Part shown: piece by piece, positions 32,511 through 44,125 of the stretch
Position numbering within the stretch: position 1 is the first letter of the stretch
How the letters are laid out: each line of letters starts with the position of its first letter
From: Perognathus longimembris pacificus
Lineage: Eukaryota > Chordata > Mammalia > Rodentia > Heteromyidae
Length of the DNA stretch: 64,000 nucleotides
Direction of reading: 5' to 3'
Assembly (NCBI RefSeq): GCF_023159225.1
Contig: NC_063173.1
Coordinates: 7,912,852 to 7,976,851, forward strand
Notes under the pieces: generated by a model
Database searches by the model: none
What the model was told of the DNA's origin: nothing
The model's input: the letters and a program-made list of their open reading frames with translations, nothing else
Made by a program: the position numbers and the translations under genes

Positions 32511-32799
32511 GGTTCCTTCACTCATAACCTTAAAGTATTCATGTAAAAATTTCCAAGCTTAAAACTTCTCAAACAAAACCATTGAAAGACAAATCTCCAG
32601 GACTGCAGAAGCCATACTGTTTATTTTGGAATTTTAACTGAAATTAAAATTTGTAATCAATAAAAATGAAGAGGAGCTAAGACTCTGAGATAGGTAAAGT
32701 AATTGTTTCCCAAACTATTATTGATTTCCTTCCTTGAAAATATTTTCTCTGATGTAATAATAACTCCAGGAATTCTTTGTACTCAGAGCAAAGGACAGA
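32511..32799. other. Unassigned DNA
   Basis: No recognised feature. Confidence 0.35.
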
Positions 32800-32900
32800 T
32801 TATGGGACCTGAGAAATAGCTAAATCTCCATGGCTACATGACCGTGGGCACGTTATTTAGCTCTTCTTAGCCTCAATTCCTAATATAAAAGTAAGACATC
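32800..32900 (+). mobile_element. MIR SINE fragment
   Basis: 'tggctacatgaccgtgggca', 'cgttatttagctcttctta', 'gcctcaattcctaa': the tRNA-adjacent core of MIR, diverged. Confidence 0.5.
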
Positions 32901-33441
32901 CAAATAAGATTTCCCAAGTTAAAATGATGGTTATATACAACTTACTAAATGAGAAAAATTTTCCTGACCTATCTTTAAAAAAAAAAACTATCAGAAAAAG
33001 GTATCCATAGATTTCTAATCCAAGATAGAATATTGCCAAGGAACAGCACCAATATTACTAGTCCTTGAAAATTATTCCCTTTGAAAACATTTGTTATTCT
33101 GAATTTCCTCCATTCTCCTTGTATTTTCAAATGATTTACAGAGGCCCAGAAAGTAGATAGGATGGGAGAGAGTAAAAATAAACTCAGACACCAAAATTCT
33201 GTCCCTGTCATTCATCAGGCTTGGAATAACAGATGTAGATAAAGCCATCTGCAAAGTTAACAGGAAGCAGTATTTCTTCCAAAGACATCCTGCAGCTGTA
33301 AAGTGTCCTAACAACCCCTTTCTATGAGTGACTGCCACTTTCTTACTGAGGAACTTCAATTCCCTGATCTTTATGATGATTCTTACATGTTTCTACTTCT
33401 AAAAAAGCAAGGCCCTGATTAGGTATCCTGTAATTTATGTT
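32901..33441. other. Unassigned DNA
   Basis: Overlapping 60-95-codon minus frames (32857-33359) have no recognised domain. No repeat recognised. Confidence 0.4.
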
Positions 33442-33455
33442 TATGTGTATTTCTT

Positions 33456-33661
33456 TTTTTTTTTTTTTTGGCCAGTCCTGGGCCTTGGACTCCGGGCCTG
33501 AGCACTGTCCCTGGCTTCTTCGCGCTCAAGGCTAGCACTCTGCCACTTGAGCCACAGCGCCGCTTCTGGCCGTTTTCTGTATATGTGGTGCTGGGGAATC
33601 GAACCTAGGGCCTCGTGTATCCGAGACAGGCATTCTTGCCACTAGGCTATATCCCCAGCCC
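33456..33661 (-). mobile_element. IDL-Geo SINE, young subfamily
   Basis: Near-consensus minus copy with young states (cttgagcgcgaagaagcc, agaagcggcgctg) and about 17 T at the left edge. A perfect 14-bp duplication TATGTGTATTTCTT lies at 33442-33455 and 33662-33675. Confidence 0.95.
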
Positions 33662-33675
33662 TATGTGTATTTCTT

Positions 33676-35304
33676 ATTGGTGACACTGTTGGTAAGTTTT
33701 TATTTGGGAAGTGGCTGGGTTTTGTATTTTTATGGTTTGATTGACTGGTTTTCCTTGTTTGGATTTGTCTTTGTTTTTGATCACACTCATTTGCTGACTT
33801 TCTCTAAAATAAGTTTGCAGTGAACTTATTTTCTAAAGTATTTTCCTTTCAGAAGCTTCTATTCCTAAGATAACCTATTTACAGAATAACAGCAGTTTCA
33901 ATGATCTTCATACGAAAGTTATACACATGAGAGAACTTGACACATATAAAAACAAAAAGGTTGTACAAGAGATATATATTAAGATCATTTCTTCTTACTT
34001 AACATAAAACACCATTCTTGTCAGTTTTCTTTTCTTGGCTTCTTTTTTCAACCTCAAATTTATTATAAACTTCATTTGAATGTGTCAAGCTTGCCAAAAT
34101 GAATAAAAAGAAAAGAATAATTGTGGGGAAAAATGGATTTTGTACTTCTTTCAGGCATATTGATAATTGTGACAAAACTTATTTTTAATAGAAAAGGCAG
34201 GACAGAAAACTGACATTTAGGTAAAAAATAGCTTCATGGTTTCCTAGGTGATCTCTATTATATTTGAATTTGACTGTAATGCCATGCTTACGGCAATGCT
34301 GAGAGAGAGAAGTCCTTGGGCACCTGAGACCAGCTTGAGTACTTGGGACAAAGCTACATGTTATAAAGAGTGGAATGAAAAATAATGGCAATTTTAAAGA
34401 AACTGGTGAAATGATGAAGACACTGTGATGCACCAGCCTGCCTTTCTCTAGATTTTATGTTTTGAGCAGGAAACAAAACAAAACAAAATCTTATTCCATG
34501 AGACACAGCATGGAACAACATTTAAATGTCTGCTGCTGGCAGGTGAATAGAATTTCCAATGGACACAGTAGGGGTTCAATATATGTTTGTTAAATTAAAC
34601 AGAGAGAATATGACAGGATTTACCAACGCTGATAGGAAAAAAATATACTAATTGGATAGTTCTATTATACATAATTTTGAGTAGGAGTGAGTAATTCTAT
34701 GTAACTAGAAGTAAAAATAATCTAGATAATCTGTGGAACACCAAATATTGGATACATTCTTTATTCCAGAAGCCTCACACTATCAAGTAGTTATAACTGC
34801 AAACTGGTTTTAAAAAAAGAAGAAGACTTAGGTATTCCTGGAGTAAATTCCGCATGGAAAAGAAAAAGAAAAAGACAAAATGCAGTAAGGGTAAAAAATA
34901 GGATATACAGTGTTTACTTGAACATCCCTCAGAATTTTGAGATGTCATTAGAGATAATGTCTGTGGAAACATATCAGAAGATTCATATTCAAATGATTGT
35001 TCATATTCAGAAGATTTGTTTATAAGCTCTTAAAATACACTAAGAGAAAAGAAAGAAAATAAAAATGATTCATCTACACAATTATTTGATGAAAAAAATT
35101 ATCCATCCTCAGTTTATGGGTATTGAGCATGATAGAGAACAACTGTACCAAAGACAAAAAGTAACCATGGAGACCACAATGACAATTACTATTATTGCAG
35201 TATTTGCTGTAAGGCAAGTACGTAACTGTGTATTTGATATGCTAGATTAATTAAAACAATATTCTATATAGTATAGAGTAAATATACTTTGCAGCTGTGT
35301 GTGC
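33676..35304. other. Unassigned AT-rich DNA (about 1.6 kb)
   Basis: No gene or repeat recognised. Short minus frames (34185-34433, 34775-34972) are not protein-like. Confidence 0.4.
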
Positions 35305-35360
35305 AAACAAAGGGAAGGAGGAGGAAGAGAAAGAGGAGGTAAAAGAGGAGGAGGAAAGAT
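35305..35360 (+). repeat. GGA/GAA-rich purine tract
   Basis: Imperfect purine-only run of AGGAGG and GAGAAAG units. Confidence 0.85.
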
Positions 35361-36734
35361 TAGGTGGTATAATATACAAGGTACAGGATTAGTCCTCAAA
35401 TATAAAATTGGCCCTCTTTCTATGTAGATTTGACACAGATTTAACCAACTGCAGATCAAAAATATTCAGATAAAACTACATTAGTACTAAATATGTACAA
35501 ATTTTTCTTGACATTTCCTCAATAACATATTTATACAACATTTACATTGTATTATATATTATAAGTCATCAAAGAAATGACTTCAAGTATAAAAGAGTTA
35601 CATTAGTTATATGTAAATTCTATGATATGTAAATTCTATGCCATTTTATGTAAGGAACTTGAGCATCCTTAGATTTTTGCTATATACAGGAGGTCCTAGA
35701 ATCTATGGATTATTCTGCAGTGGATAGTGAAGGACAATTGTACAGCAGTTTAAAAAAATAGTCCTGTCTTCCTGGAGTTTAGTTACCAACAATGTATTCG
35801 TGATATGGCATTCTTGTGTTATGTACATTTTTAATAAAAATCTCCTGTTCATAGATCATTGCTCCATTTAATATGCATCTATTTAATATGCATATTATTC
35901 CCACATCAACAACTGGAACCTCAATTCTTCTAAATGGACAAAACAAGAGTGATGAAATTATCATAACTCCTCTTTTTCTCAGACATTTATCAGCAAATCC
36001 TGTAAATCCTTTTGAATATAGCTCAAATATAACGACTTATTTTTCACCATTCCTCACTCACGCATGAGTGTTTTCAATAACTACCTTATTGATCTCCAAT
36101 CTCTTATCCTTATGCAACTCCAACCTCTGGCCCCTATTATGCAAACAAAAGCAATGAGACACCAGGCTTTCGGGTACAGTTTATGTGGAGGAAATTTCAT
36201 AGTGAAAGGAGAAGTAAAGTGTACTAATTTCTCCTTTGCCCCTGGATTGTGATGTTATTAATGAGGATATAAGAGAAGTAAACACCAAACTCCAGTCACT
36301 GTGTTTTTTTGTTTTTTTAGCTACCTAATTATGGAAGTATCAGTTCCTACCCTGTTATAATCAAGTGGGAATCCAACTGTAGTAAATGTGTCACAGCAGA
36401 AAGTTGGCTTTTCCCTTTTTCTGACAATTTGCCATTTTTCAGTTAGAATAACAGCCACTCACGTGATATGGTCGAAGGGTAGTATACAAGTTTACAGATC
36501 CAGTATATGAGGTAGAAGACTAATGATCCATCTTGCATTTGTATTTTGTTTCTCTGGAACTCTAAAAGAAACTTACTTCTTTTAGAAGCAGACAAATTGA
36601 AGAGTCATTTATAAACATGATAATCCTACCAGTTGTCATTTAAATAACCAAACACACAACAGTAATATTTAAAAATACAGACCATACCACCTCTCCTCTA
36701 GTAGTTTTCCGTTTCATTTAAGGTAAAAAGAAAA
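35361..36734. other. Unassigned AT-rich DNA (about 1.4 kb)
   Basis: No gene. Short local duplications occur ('tatgtaaattctatg' twice near 35610-35640; 'atttaatatgcat' twice near 35866-35892). Confidence 0.4.
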
Positions 36735-36910
36735 GCCCTTGCTTCAGCCCATAGAACTCTACAAAATCCATCTACTTTCCCACTCTCTGTAGTTTTATTC
36801 TGGCCATTTCACCCTTCATACACTCCCCTGACTATCCCTCTAACACTCTCATTAGACTTCTACATATTTGCTGTTCCTTCTGCGTAGAATATTTTCTCCC
36901 AGATAGCCAC
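36735..36910 (+). mobile_element. L2-type LINE fragment
   Basis: Follows the L2 ORF2/3' region: 'ttgcttcagcccatagaact', then 'atatttgctgttccttctgc', 'gtagaatattttctcccaga', 'tagccac'. Ancient. Confidence 0.45.
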
Positions 36911-37633
36911 AAGGAAGGAATAGTTTCTTTGTTGAGGAATGTGTGGTAGTCAAATTAATCTACCTGGTTTTTATGGAAATACTTTACCCACTCTTTTAAT
37001 AGGAAATTTTTAATGGCCTAGTGATATATCCCTGGAGTGCTTGAAAAAAAATCACATAAATAGAAAATTATTATAGGTTAGGCTGTATAGATTCCCAAAG
37101 TGACTGGGGAGAAGGATAAGAGCTCTGCTGAAAAATACTACAGACAATAAATAAATGTTTTCATGTTTCTATATTGTTAAGGGTTTTTTGAGCAAGTTGT
37201 ACCAGAAACAGAGTTAAAGGATAGGCCTCGGAAGCAGATGAAGACAGAATAGATGCTGAGAACTCCTGAGAGACTTACCTTTCTAGATATATGTGTTTGC
37301 ATTTCAAAGAGAGATGAAACACAGAGATAGTCTGGGCATAGTAAAAACCAAAGACCATTGTTTTATCTTTCCCCATAAGACATTTATTTACATTCCAAAG
37401 TGTAGGGAAATCCTGCGCTTTACCTTTCTCTTTCTTCTTGTTTAGAGAGACTACATTTCTCTCTCTCTTTTTCTCATAAATAAAGCATAGTGGCTGCTTA
37501 AGCTGCCAAGTAATGATTTCAGGCATTCTCTCCTGCAGCCCAGTCCCTTACATGTTCCTTGACCATTGCCGTCACTACCTTGCCAGAGAAGAAGAAAGAA
37601 TGGTGCTAGAAGAATCAATGTGCCCAGAAACAC
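36911..37633. other. Unassigned DNA
   Basis: No recognised feature; pyrimidine-rich at 37425-37475. Confidence 0.4.
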
Positions 37634-38560
37634 AGCAAATCAAAGAAAGGCCGACAAATGGGATTGCATAAAACTACAGAGCTTCTGCACAGCAAAGGAC
37701 ATAGCTAGCAAGATAAGTCGAAAGCCCACAGACTGGCAGAAGATCTTCACTAGCCATACAACAGACAAGGGCCTTATATCTAAAATATACCTACAACTCA
37801 AATAATTAAATACCCCATAAACAAACCTCCAAAGAAACAAGCACCCAGTTAGCAAGTGGGCTAAAGACTTAAGGAGATACTTCTCTAAAGAGGAAATATG
37901 AATAGCCAAGAGATACAGGAAGAACTACTCAACATCTCTGGCCAGAAAGAAATGCCAATCAAAACAACATTGAGACTCCACCTTACACCAATAAGAATGG
38001 CGGTTATGAAGAAATCTAGTAACAATGGATGCTGGCCAGGATGAGTGTAAACTTGTTCAACCACTCTGGAAAGTAGTGTGGAGGCTCCTCAAAATACATA
38101 GAGCTGGGCTGGGAATATGGCCTGGTGGTAGAGTGCATGCCTCACATACATGAAGCCCTGGGTTCATTCCTCAGCACCACATATATAGAAAAAGCCAGAA
38201 GTGGTGCTGTGGCTCAAGTGGTAGAGTGCTAGCCTTGAGCAAAAAGAAGCCAGGGACAGTGCTCAGGCCCTGAGTCCAAGCCCCAGGAATGGCCAAAAAA
38301 AAGTCATAGAGCTCCCCTATGATCCAGCAATCTCACTCAAAGGATCACAAGCAAGACCATACTAAAGCCAGAACAACCATGTTCATTGCAATACTATTTA
38401 CCATAGATAAAAGATGGAACCAACCCAGATGCCACTCAGTAGATGAATGGATCAAGAACATATGGTATATATACACAGTGGAGTTCTATGCCTCCATAAG
38501 AAAGAATGGCATTGCCCCATTCATAAGAAAATGGATAGACTTGCCCCCCACTCATCACCA
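37634..38560 (+). mobile_element. L1 ORF2 C-terminal fragment, no 3' UTR
   Basis: Plus frame 37566-37805 reads DKWDCIKLQSFCTAKDIASK, matching the C-terminal block of the 20-kb L1. The match continues in broken frames to 'ggaatggatcaagaacatat' and MEFYASIRKN-like coding at about 38480-38540, then stops without the 3' UTR or tail. An IDL-Geo splits it at 38106-38304. It is an older copy, either deleted at its 3' end or part of a rearranged element. Confidence 0.85.
38106..38304 (+). mobile_element. IDL-Geo SINE nested in L1
   Basis: Complete dimer with mixed middle/old states (atatggcctggtggtagagt). Duplication CATAGAGCT at 38097-38105 and 38305-38313. Confidence 0.93.
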
Positions 38561-38892
38561 TTTAAATAAAGAAAAAAATTTAAATAAACACGCACACAGT
38601 CAATGTAGTTACTGGTGGGAAAAAGTTTACATTCAAGATAAAAACAATTTTTAGAGGTATCATTAAAATCTAAGCACTTAAGACAATAATCTACCATGAA
38701 AGATAGCAGCAGGCACCTCACATGGAAGAATGAGCTTTCTAGCAACTTGGGAAAAAGGAATTACATGACAAAGCCAATAAAGTAATGTTTAAATATGTTC
38801 AAGAGATGAAAGCATAAAAAATTAAAAATAGGTGTCATAAAAAAGTTAATAGTTAAGTTTGAAAAATGCAACTAAGAAGTTATCGCCATTAG
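38561..38892. other. Unassigned AT-rich DNA
   Basis: No recognised feature. Confidence 0.35.
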
Positions 38893-39100
38893 GGGCTGGG
38901 AATGTAGCTTAGCAGTAGAGTGCTTGCTTAGCATGCATGAAACCCTAGGCTCAATTCCTCACAACCACATAAACAGAAAAAGCAAGAAGTGGCCTGTGGC
39001 TCAAAGTGGTAGAATGCTAGCCTTGAGCAAAAGAAGCTCAGGGAAAGTGCCCAGACACTGAGGTCAAGCTCCAGGACTGGAAGAAAAAGAAAAAAAAAAT
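38893..39100 (+). mobile_element. IDL-Geo SINE, older subfamily
   Basis: 'ggggctgggaatgtagctta', 'gcttagcatgcatgaaaccc', Geo half 'gtggctcaaagtggtagaat' to 'ctccaggactgga', A/G-rich tail. No clear duplication. Confidence 0.9.
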
Positions 39101-39319
39101 ACAAAGAAAGAAATTATGGACATGAAATAAATAGATGTTGAAATTAACAGAGTGGACTTAATGGCTCAAGCTAGAAAGATTCGATAACACTGATGAGAGA
39201 ATTGATTGAAAAAATAACAAATATACTACATTAAAAATAAATAAGTGAACAAAATGTAAGTCCTAGACACCAATGACAAAGAACTATATGACTTAGATAT
39301 TTTAAAAATTAGCTACCAC

Positions 39320-39560
39320 AAGCCAGGCACCAGTGACTAGTGCTATAATCCTAGTTATTCAGAAAGCTGAGATCTGAGGATCATGATTGCAAGACAGCCT
39401 GGGTAAGACAGTCCACGAGACTCTTATCTCCAATTAACTAGCAAAAAGTGGGAAGTGGAGCTGTACCTCTAGTGGGAGAATGCTAACCTTGAGCAAGAAA
39501 GCTTAGGGACAGTGCCCAGGCCCTGAGTTCAAGCCTCAGGAACACACCAGCACACACACA
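39320..39560 (+). mobile_element. B1-Geo SINE
   Basis: 7SL-like head ('ctataatcctagttattcag', 'cagcctgggtaagacagtcc'), linker 'tctccaattaactagca', Geo tail ('cctgagttcaagcctcagga'), then a (CA)n-rich end. Confidence 0.85.
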
Positions 39561-39864
39561 CACAAATACACACACCTTCAATGTACTACAATGTCAGTTC
39601 TAGTTAATACCACAATAGTATCTACAAAATGATAGAAAAGTTATTAATCCTTGACATTTTACCCAGTAAATCCAAGAGCACATAAAAAATTAAAACACTT
39701 TCAAAAAGTTTGAAATAAACAAAAGCAATGTATATCACTATTTGAAAAAGAATATATTCTATGAAGAAAAAAATTAGGGACAAAAAGGACAGTGAAGAAA
39801 TAAAGTATCAAATGTGAATAAATTTGAAAAAGTATTTTTACAAATCATTAAAATAATGACTATT

Positions 39865-41216
39865 GGCTACAAATCAAAGAAAGGTTGGACAAATGGGACT
39901 GCATCAAACTGCAGAGCTTCTGCATGTCAAAGGACATAGCTCGCAAGATAAACAGAAAGCCCACAGACTGGGAGAAGATCTTTACCGGCCATTCAACGGA
40001 CAAAGGCCTCATATCTAAAATATATGCAGAACTAAAAAAATTACCCTCTTCCAAAACAAAAACGCAAAGAACCAATAGCCCCCTCATCAAGTGGGCTAAA
40101 GACTTACAAAGAAACTTCTCTGATGAGGAAATGAGAATGGCCAGAAGACATATGAAAAAATGCTCTACATCACTGGCCATAAAAGAAATGCAAATCAAAA
40201 CAACAATGAGATTCCATCTCACCCCAGTAAGAATGTCATATATCAAGAAAACTAACAATAACAATTGCTGGAGGGGAAGTGGCCAAAAGGGAACCCTACT
40301 TCATTGTTGGTGGGAATGTAAACTGGTTCAGCCACTCTGGCAAGCAGTATGGAGATTCCTCAGAAGGCTAAATATAGAACTCCCCTATGACCCAGCAGCC
40401 CCACTTTTGGGTATCTATCCAAAAGACCACAAACAAAATCACAGTAATGCCACCAGCACAACAATGTTCATGGCAGCAAATGTGTCATAGCGAGAATCTG
40501 GAACCAACCCAGATGCCCTTCAGTAGACGAATGGATCAGGAAAATGTGGTACATATACACAACGGAATTTTATGCCTCTATCAGAAAGAATGACATTGTC
40601 CTATTTGTAAGGAAATGGAAGGACTTGGAAAAAATTATACTAAGTGAAGTGAGCCAGATCCAAAGAAACATGGACTCTATGGTCTCCCTTATTGGGAATA
40701 ATTAGTACAGGTTTAGGCAAGCCATAGCAGAGCATCACAAGGCCCAATAGCTATACCCTTATGAACACATAAGATAATGCTAAGTGAAATGAACTCCATG
40801 TTATGGAGACAATTGTTATATCACAGCTGTAACTACTTTCAACGTCCCATGTGTATCTGTAGCTTCTATTATTGATGATGTTCTTGTATCACCTTCCTGT
40901 GGTTGTACCTACACTATCTCTGTAATCTTATCTGAGTATATTGGAAACCGTGTAAACTGGTATTGGAACTAGGAAATTGAAAGGTAATACCAAAATTGAC
41001 AGACACAGGGTAAAAAAAAGACAAACAACTACAAAAGCAATACTTGCAAAACTGTTTGGTGTAAGTGAACTGAACAAGTCAGGGGGGAAAGGGTAAGGGG
41101 GAGCGGGGAGGGGGTATGAGGGACAAGGTAACAAACAGTACAAGAAATGTATCCAATGCCTAACGTATGAAACTGTAACCTCTCTGTACAACAGTTTGAT
41201 AATAAAAAGTTAAAAA
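39865..41216 (+). mobile_element. L1, 1.35 kb, 5'-truncated
   Basis: Duplication AATGACTATT at 39855-39864 and 41217-41226. It starts within ORF2 ('caaatcaaagaaaggttgga') and ends with a complete 3' UTR: G-rich tract at 41079-41115, then 'gaaactgtaacctctctgta' and an AATAAA-containing tail. It is highly similar to the 19.6-22.8 kb copy, so both come from a recently active subfamily. Confidence 0.95.
39885..40490 (+). pseudogene. L1 ORF2 C-terminal fragment, frameshifted
   Basis: 201 codons: DKWDCIKLQSFCMSKDIARK, then the cysteine motif with its second cysteine changed to serine (CWRGSGQKGTLLHCWWEC), then LLGIYPKDHK. The frame is lost near 40470 relative to the 20-kb copy, and the rest of the C-terminus continues in another frame. 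Confidence 0.9.
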
Positions 41217-41221
41217 AATGA

Positions 41222-41273
41222 CTATTTTCATTTTTGTTTGATAAGAGCTTTACTACTTGAGCCACACCTCTAG
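41222..41273 (-). mobile_element. Older 7SL-type SINE, right part
   Basis: The plus-strand words 'ttactacttgagccacacct' are the reverse complement of a SINE tail. The element resumes at 41583 after the nested B1-Geo. Confidence 0.5.
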
Positions 41274-41284
41274 TACTTTTTGCC

Positions 41285-41571
41285 TTGCTTTTATTTGTTT
41301 GTTGGTTTGTTTTGCCGGTCTTGGGACTTGAACTCAGAGCCTGGGCACTGTCCCTGAGCTTTTTCACTCAAGGCTAGCATTCTACAACTTGAGCTATAGC
41401 CCCTCTTTTTGCTTTTCTGTGGCTAATTAGAGATAGGAGTCATGGATTTTTTCTGCCCAAGTTAATTTTGAACCATGACCCTCAGATCTGAGCTTTCTGA
41501 GTTGTTAGTATTACAGGTGTGAGCCAGTGGCACTATAGTGAAATTGCTTTGGTTATTTTCAAAAAGTGGCT
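41285..41571 (-). mobile_element. B1-Geo SINE nested in an older SINE
   Basis: On the minus strand: head 'gccactggctcacacctgta', tail ending 'tttgagttcaagtccc' type sequence, and a (GTTT)n-like tail. A perfect 11-bp duplication TACTTTTTGCC lies at 41274-41284 and 41572-41582. Confidence 0.85.
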
Positions 41572-41582
41572 TACTTTTTGCC

Positions 41583-41765
41583 CAGGTCAGTCTATTAGCC
41601 AATCCTCCTGTGTATGCTTCCAACCAAGCACATGCCATCTTGGCCAGCTTTTCCTGTTAAGGTCAAGGGAAGGCTCACTAACGTTTTGTCTGAGCTAACA
41701 TTGCACTGTTATCCTGTTGTTCTAGTCTTTAACTGCTAGAATTCCAGGGGTGAGCTACTGGATCC
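41583..41765 (-). mobile_element. Older 7SL-type SINE, left part
   Basis: Reverse complement of a 7SL-derived unit ('ctagaattccaggggtgagc' at its head). Continues the element cut at 41273. Diverged; unit composition uncertain. Confidence 0.5.
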
Positions 41766-42209
41766 ACCTATGATCAATTCTTAAGGGTTTAAAAATTAAG
41801 ATAAAAATAAAATATTAGATGATATATGGAAGGAGGAAGAAGTAAAAAAAAGATAAAAGTAGTCTACAAATAAGAAAGAGAAAATAAAAATGTTAAATTC
41901 ATGTTTCCTGAATCAAATGTGTATATTAAAACTTACAGAGAAAACTCCATGAAAATAGGAGCTCCAACTCCCAAAACAGTGAAAGAAGTGATAAACAAAA
42001 TGTGACCAACATAATATGAAGCAAGAAATAAAAAGAATGGAAAAGTAAGTATAATAATAAAACTCACAAAAATGACATGGTAGAAATATATTACCAAATT
42101 TAATAAATAGCAAACACAACAGTCAACATCTTAAAAGAAATTTTCATGTTAAACTTGAAAAATCTAACTATATGATCTTTATAGTGGATATACATGAAGT
42201 ATGATAATT
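41766..42209. other. Unassigned AT-rich DNA
   Basis: No recognised feature. Confidence 0.4.
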
Positions 42210-42221
42210 AAGAAATGTTGG

Positions 42222-42427
42222 GGCTGGGGATATGGCCTAGTGGCAAGAGTGCTTGCCTTGTATACATGAGGCCCTGGGTTCGATTCCCCAGCTCCACATA
42301 TACAGAAAACGGCCAGAAGTGGCGCTGTGGCTCAAGTGGCAGAGTGCTAGCCTTGAGCAAGAAGAAGCCAGGGACAGTGCTCAGGCCCTGAGTCCGAGGC
42401 CCAGGACTGGCCAAAAAAAAAAAAAAA
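42222..42427 (+). mobile_element. IDL-Geo SINE
   Basis: Near-consensus middle-subfamily copy with about 17 A at the end. Perfect 12-bp duplication AAGAAATGTTGG at 42210-42221 and 42428-42439. Confidence 0.95.
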
Positions 42428-42439
42428 AAGAAATGTTGG

Positions 42440-42681
42440 CTGCAAAGCTGCAAAAGTAATGAAGTTTAAATGAACCAAAATGTTATTTCGGTAAATTATT
42501 ATCCAAAATAGAATTTAAGGCAAAAAATAATGATAAAGAAGCTACTTATCAATAGTCAGAAGATTAATTTCCTGTAGGATAGAACAAACCTAAATCTGTA
42601 TTTATTTCCCAACATAGATTCTCAACACATAAAGTAAAAAGAAATCTTCAGACTTGTAAAAATATAGATTAAACATGTATG
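42440..42681. other. Unassigned DNA
   Basis: No recognised feature. Confidence 0.35.
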
Positions 42682-42782
42682 TCTTGTATGGTTTGGGTAA
42701 ATGTCTCTCAAGGGGCAAGTATTAAAGGGTTGGGGCTAGCTATGTCTCTACTGGGAGGTGGTAGGACTTTAAGAAGTGGAGC
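42682..42782 (+). mobile_element. LTR-like element (MaLR-type), 5' part
   Basis: 'gtatggtttgggtaaatgtc' and 'ctactgggaggtggtaggac' match the start of a widespread mammalian LTR whose 3' part appears at 42995. Split by a SINE. Confidence 0.55.
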
Positions 42783-42990
42783 CTAGCTCCTGCCTATCCT
42801 TCTTGCTATTCAGGAGGCTGAGATCTAGAGCACTGAGGTTCAATGCCAACCCTAGCAAAGAAGTTCCCTAGACTCCATCTCCTAATAATCAGTAAGAAGC
42901 ATGGGAAAGAAATGGCACATGTGGTAGGACACTAGCCTAGCTAGTGTGAAGCCCTGAATTCAAACCCTGATATTATTAAAAACAAAAAGG
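42783..42990 (+). mobile_element. B1-ID SINE nested in LTR
   Basis: 7SL-like unit ('ttgctattcaggaggctgag'), then ID-like unit ('gtggtaggacactagcctag', 'ctgaattcaaaccctga'). Confidence 0.7.
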
Positions 42991-42994
42991 AACA

Positions 42995-43268
42995 TAAGTC
43001 GGGTTTAGTGGGAGTACTTAAGTCATTTGGGTACATACTCTTGGAGAGGAAAGTGCCTTTCCTCTTCCCCTTTTCTGTTTGGGCCCCAGTCAAGAAGCAA
43101 CTGATTTCACTTCACTACACACTTTTGCAAGATGTTCTGCCTTTGTCACAGGCCAAAGAAAGAGGGCCAAATAACAGACTAGAACTTCTGAAACTGAGCT
43201 AAACCTTTTCTCTTCATTAGTTGTTTATCTCGGGTATTGTTACAGCAATGAAAGCTAACAAAATACCT
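42995..43268 (+). mobile_element. LTR-like element (MaLR-type), 3' part
   Basis: 'gatgttctgcctttgtcaca', 'ggccaaagaaagagggcc', 'ctgaaactgagctaaacctt' and 'tctcgggtattgttacagca', ending 'aaagctaacaaaata'. This order is that of a common mammalian LTR 3' end; the family name is uncertain. Confidence 0.6.
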
Positions 43269-43669
43269 TATACCCTTGGAATGCAAAAAGCATAACTTGA
43301 AAAAAATTACAAGAAAAAAATTAACAAAGCTCCCAGTCATGGTGAACAACAGATATACTAAAGCATATTTCCTTTAGTAACTGAAAGACTGAGCAAAAGG
43401 GAAAAGATAAACTGCTATCCAAATGATACAGCTTTTAGAATACAAAAAAATTAGAGAAAAACTTGTTTTTAAAATTCAGCCTATGAAATATATCAAGGAA
43501 AAAAAAACTGCTCTTTTGAGGTCAGTTCTCAGATACAGACATACTCATTTAGGATAATTCTGCCCCTTAAAAGTTTCTTCATAGTCAAATAGGCTAACTT
43601 TCAGAATCAGAATTACATGTAACTAAAGCAACTAAAGAATTCAAAGTTAATTTGAATTTAACTTACAAA
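43269..43669. other. Unassigned AT-rich DNA
   Basis: No recognised feature. Confidence 0.4.
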
Positions 43670-43730
43670 AGATGCCAGGGAAAGTCAGTGCTGAGGTCCT
43701 GAGTCCAAGCCCCAGGACGGCAAAAAAAAT
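43670..43730 (+). mobile_element. Geo 3' fragment
   Basis: Only the end of the Geo unit: 'gccagggaaagtcagtgctg', 'cctgagtccaagccccagga', short A tail. A severely 5'-truncated IDL-Geo or B1-Geo. Confidence 0.8.
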
Positions 43731-43915
43731 TTTTTAATTACTAAATTTATGTGGATTTAAGACTTTGATGTGCAAAGAAAAATGTTTAAACATTCTAAGA
43801 AAATTATCATAGAATTAGAATATGTGACATGAAGGTAGAGACGGACCCCTTAAAGGAGACACAAAAGAACACAAACGAGAAAGGAAATGTTCAAGAAATT
43901 AAACTATATAAAAAT

Positions 43916-44116
43916 CATGGTCATGTCTTGCTCAAGTTGGTAATCCTAGCTACTCGGGAGGCAGAAATTGGGTGATCATAGTTCAAGGCCAGCTCAGGCA
44001 TGAAAGTTTGTGAGACTCCATCTCAAGAAGTGACTATTGTTTGGAGCTGTCTTCCTAAGTTATAGGGAAGCACAAAGGCTGTGTGCAGTGGTACACACCT
44101 GTCACTCTAGCAACAA
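43916..44116 (+). mobile_element. Composite SINE 7SL-7SL-ID, left part
   Basis: First 7SL-like unit 'ggtaatcctagctactcggg' and 'gttcaaggccagctcaggca'; second unit starts 'gtgcagtggtacacacctgt'. Interrupted by an L1 insertion. Confidence 0.7.
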
Positions 44117-44125
44117 AAGTAAGCA

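Noticed and set aside
39860..40264. 134-codon minus frame
   Set aside because: Antisense shadow of the L1 ORF2 C-terminal region at 39885-40490.
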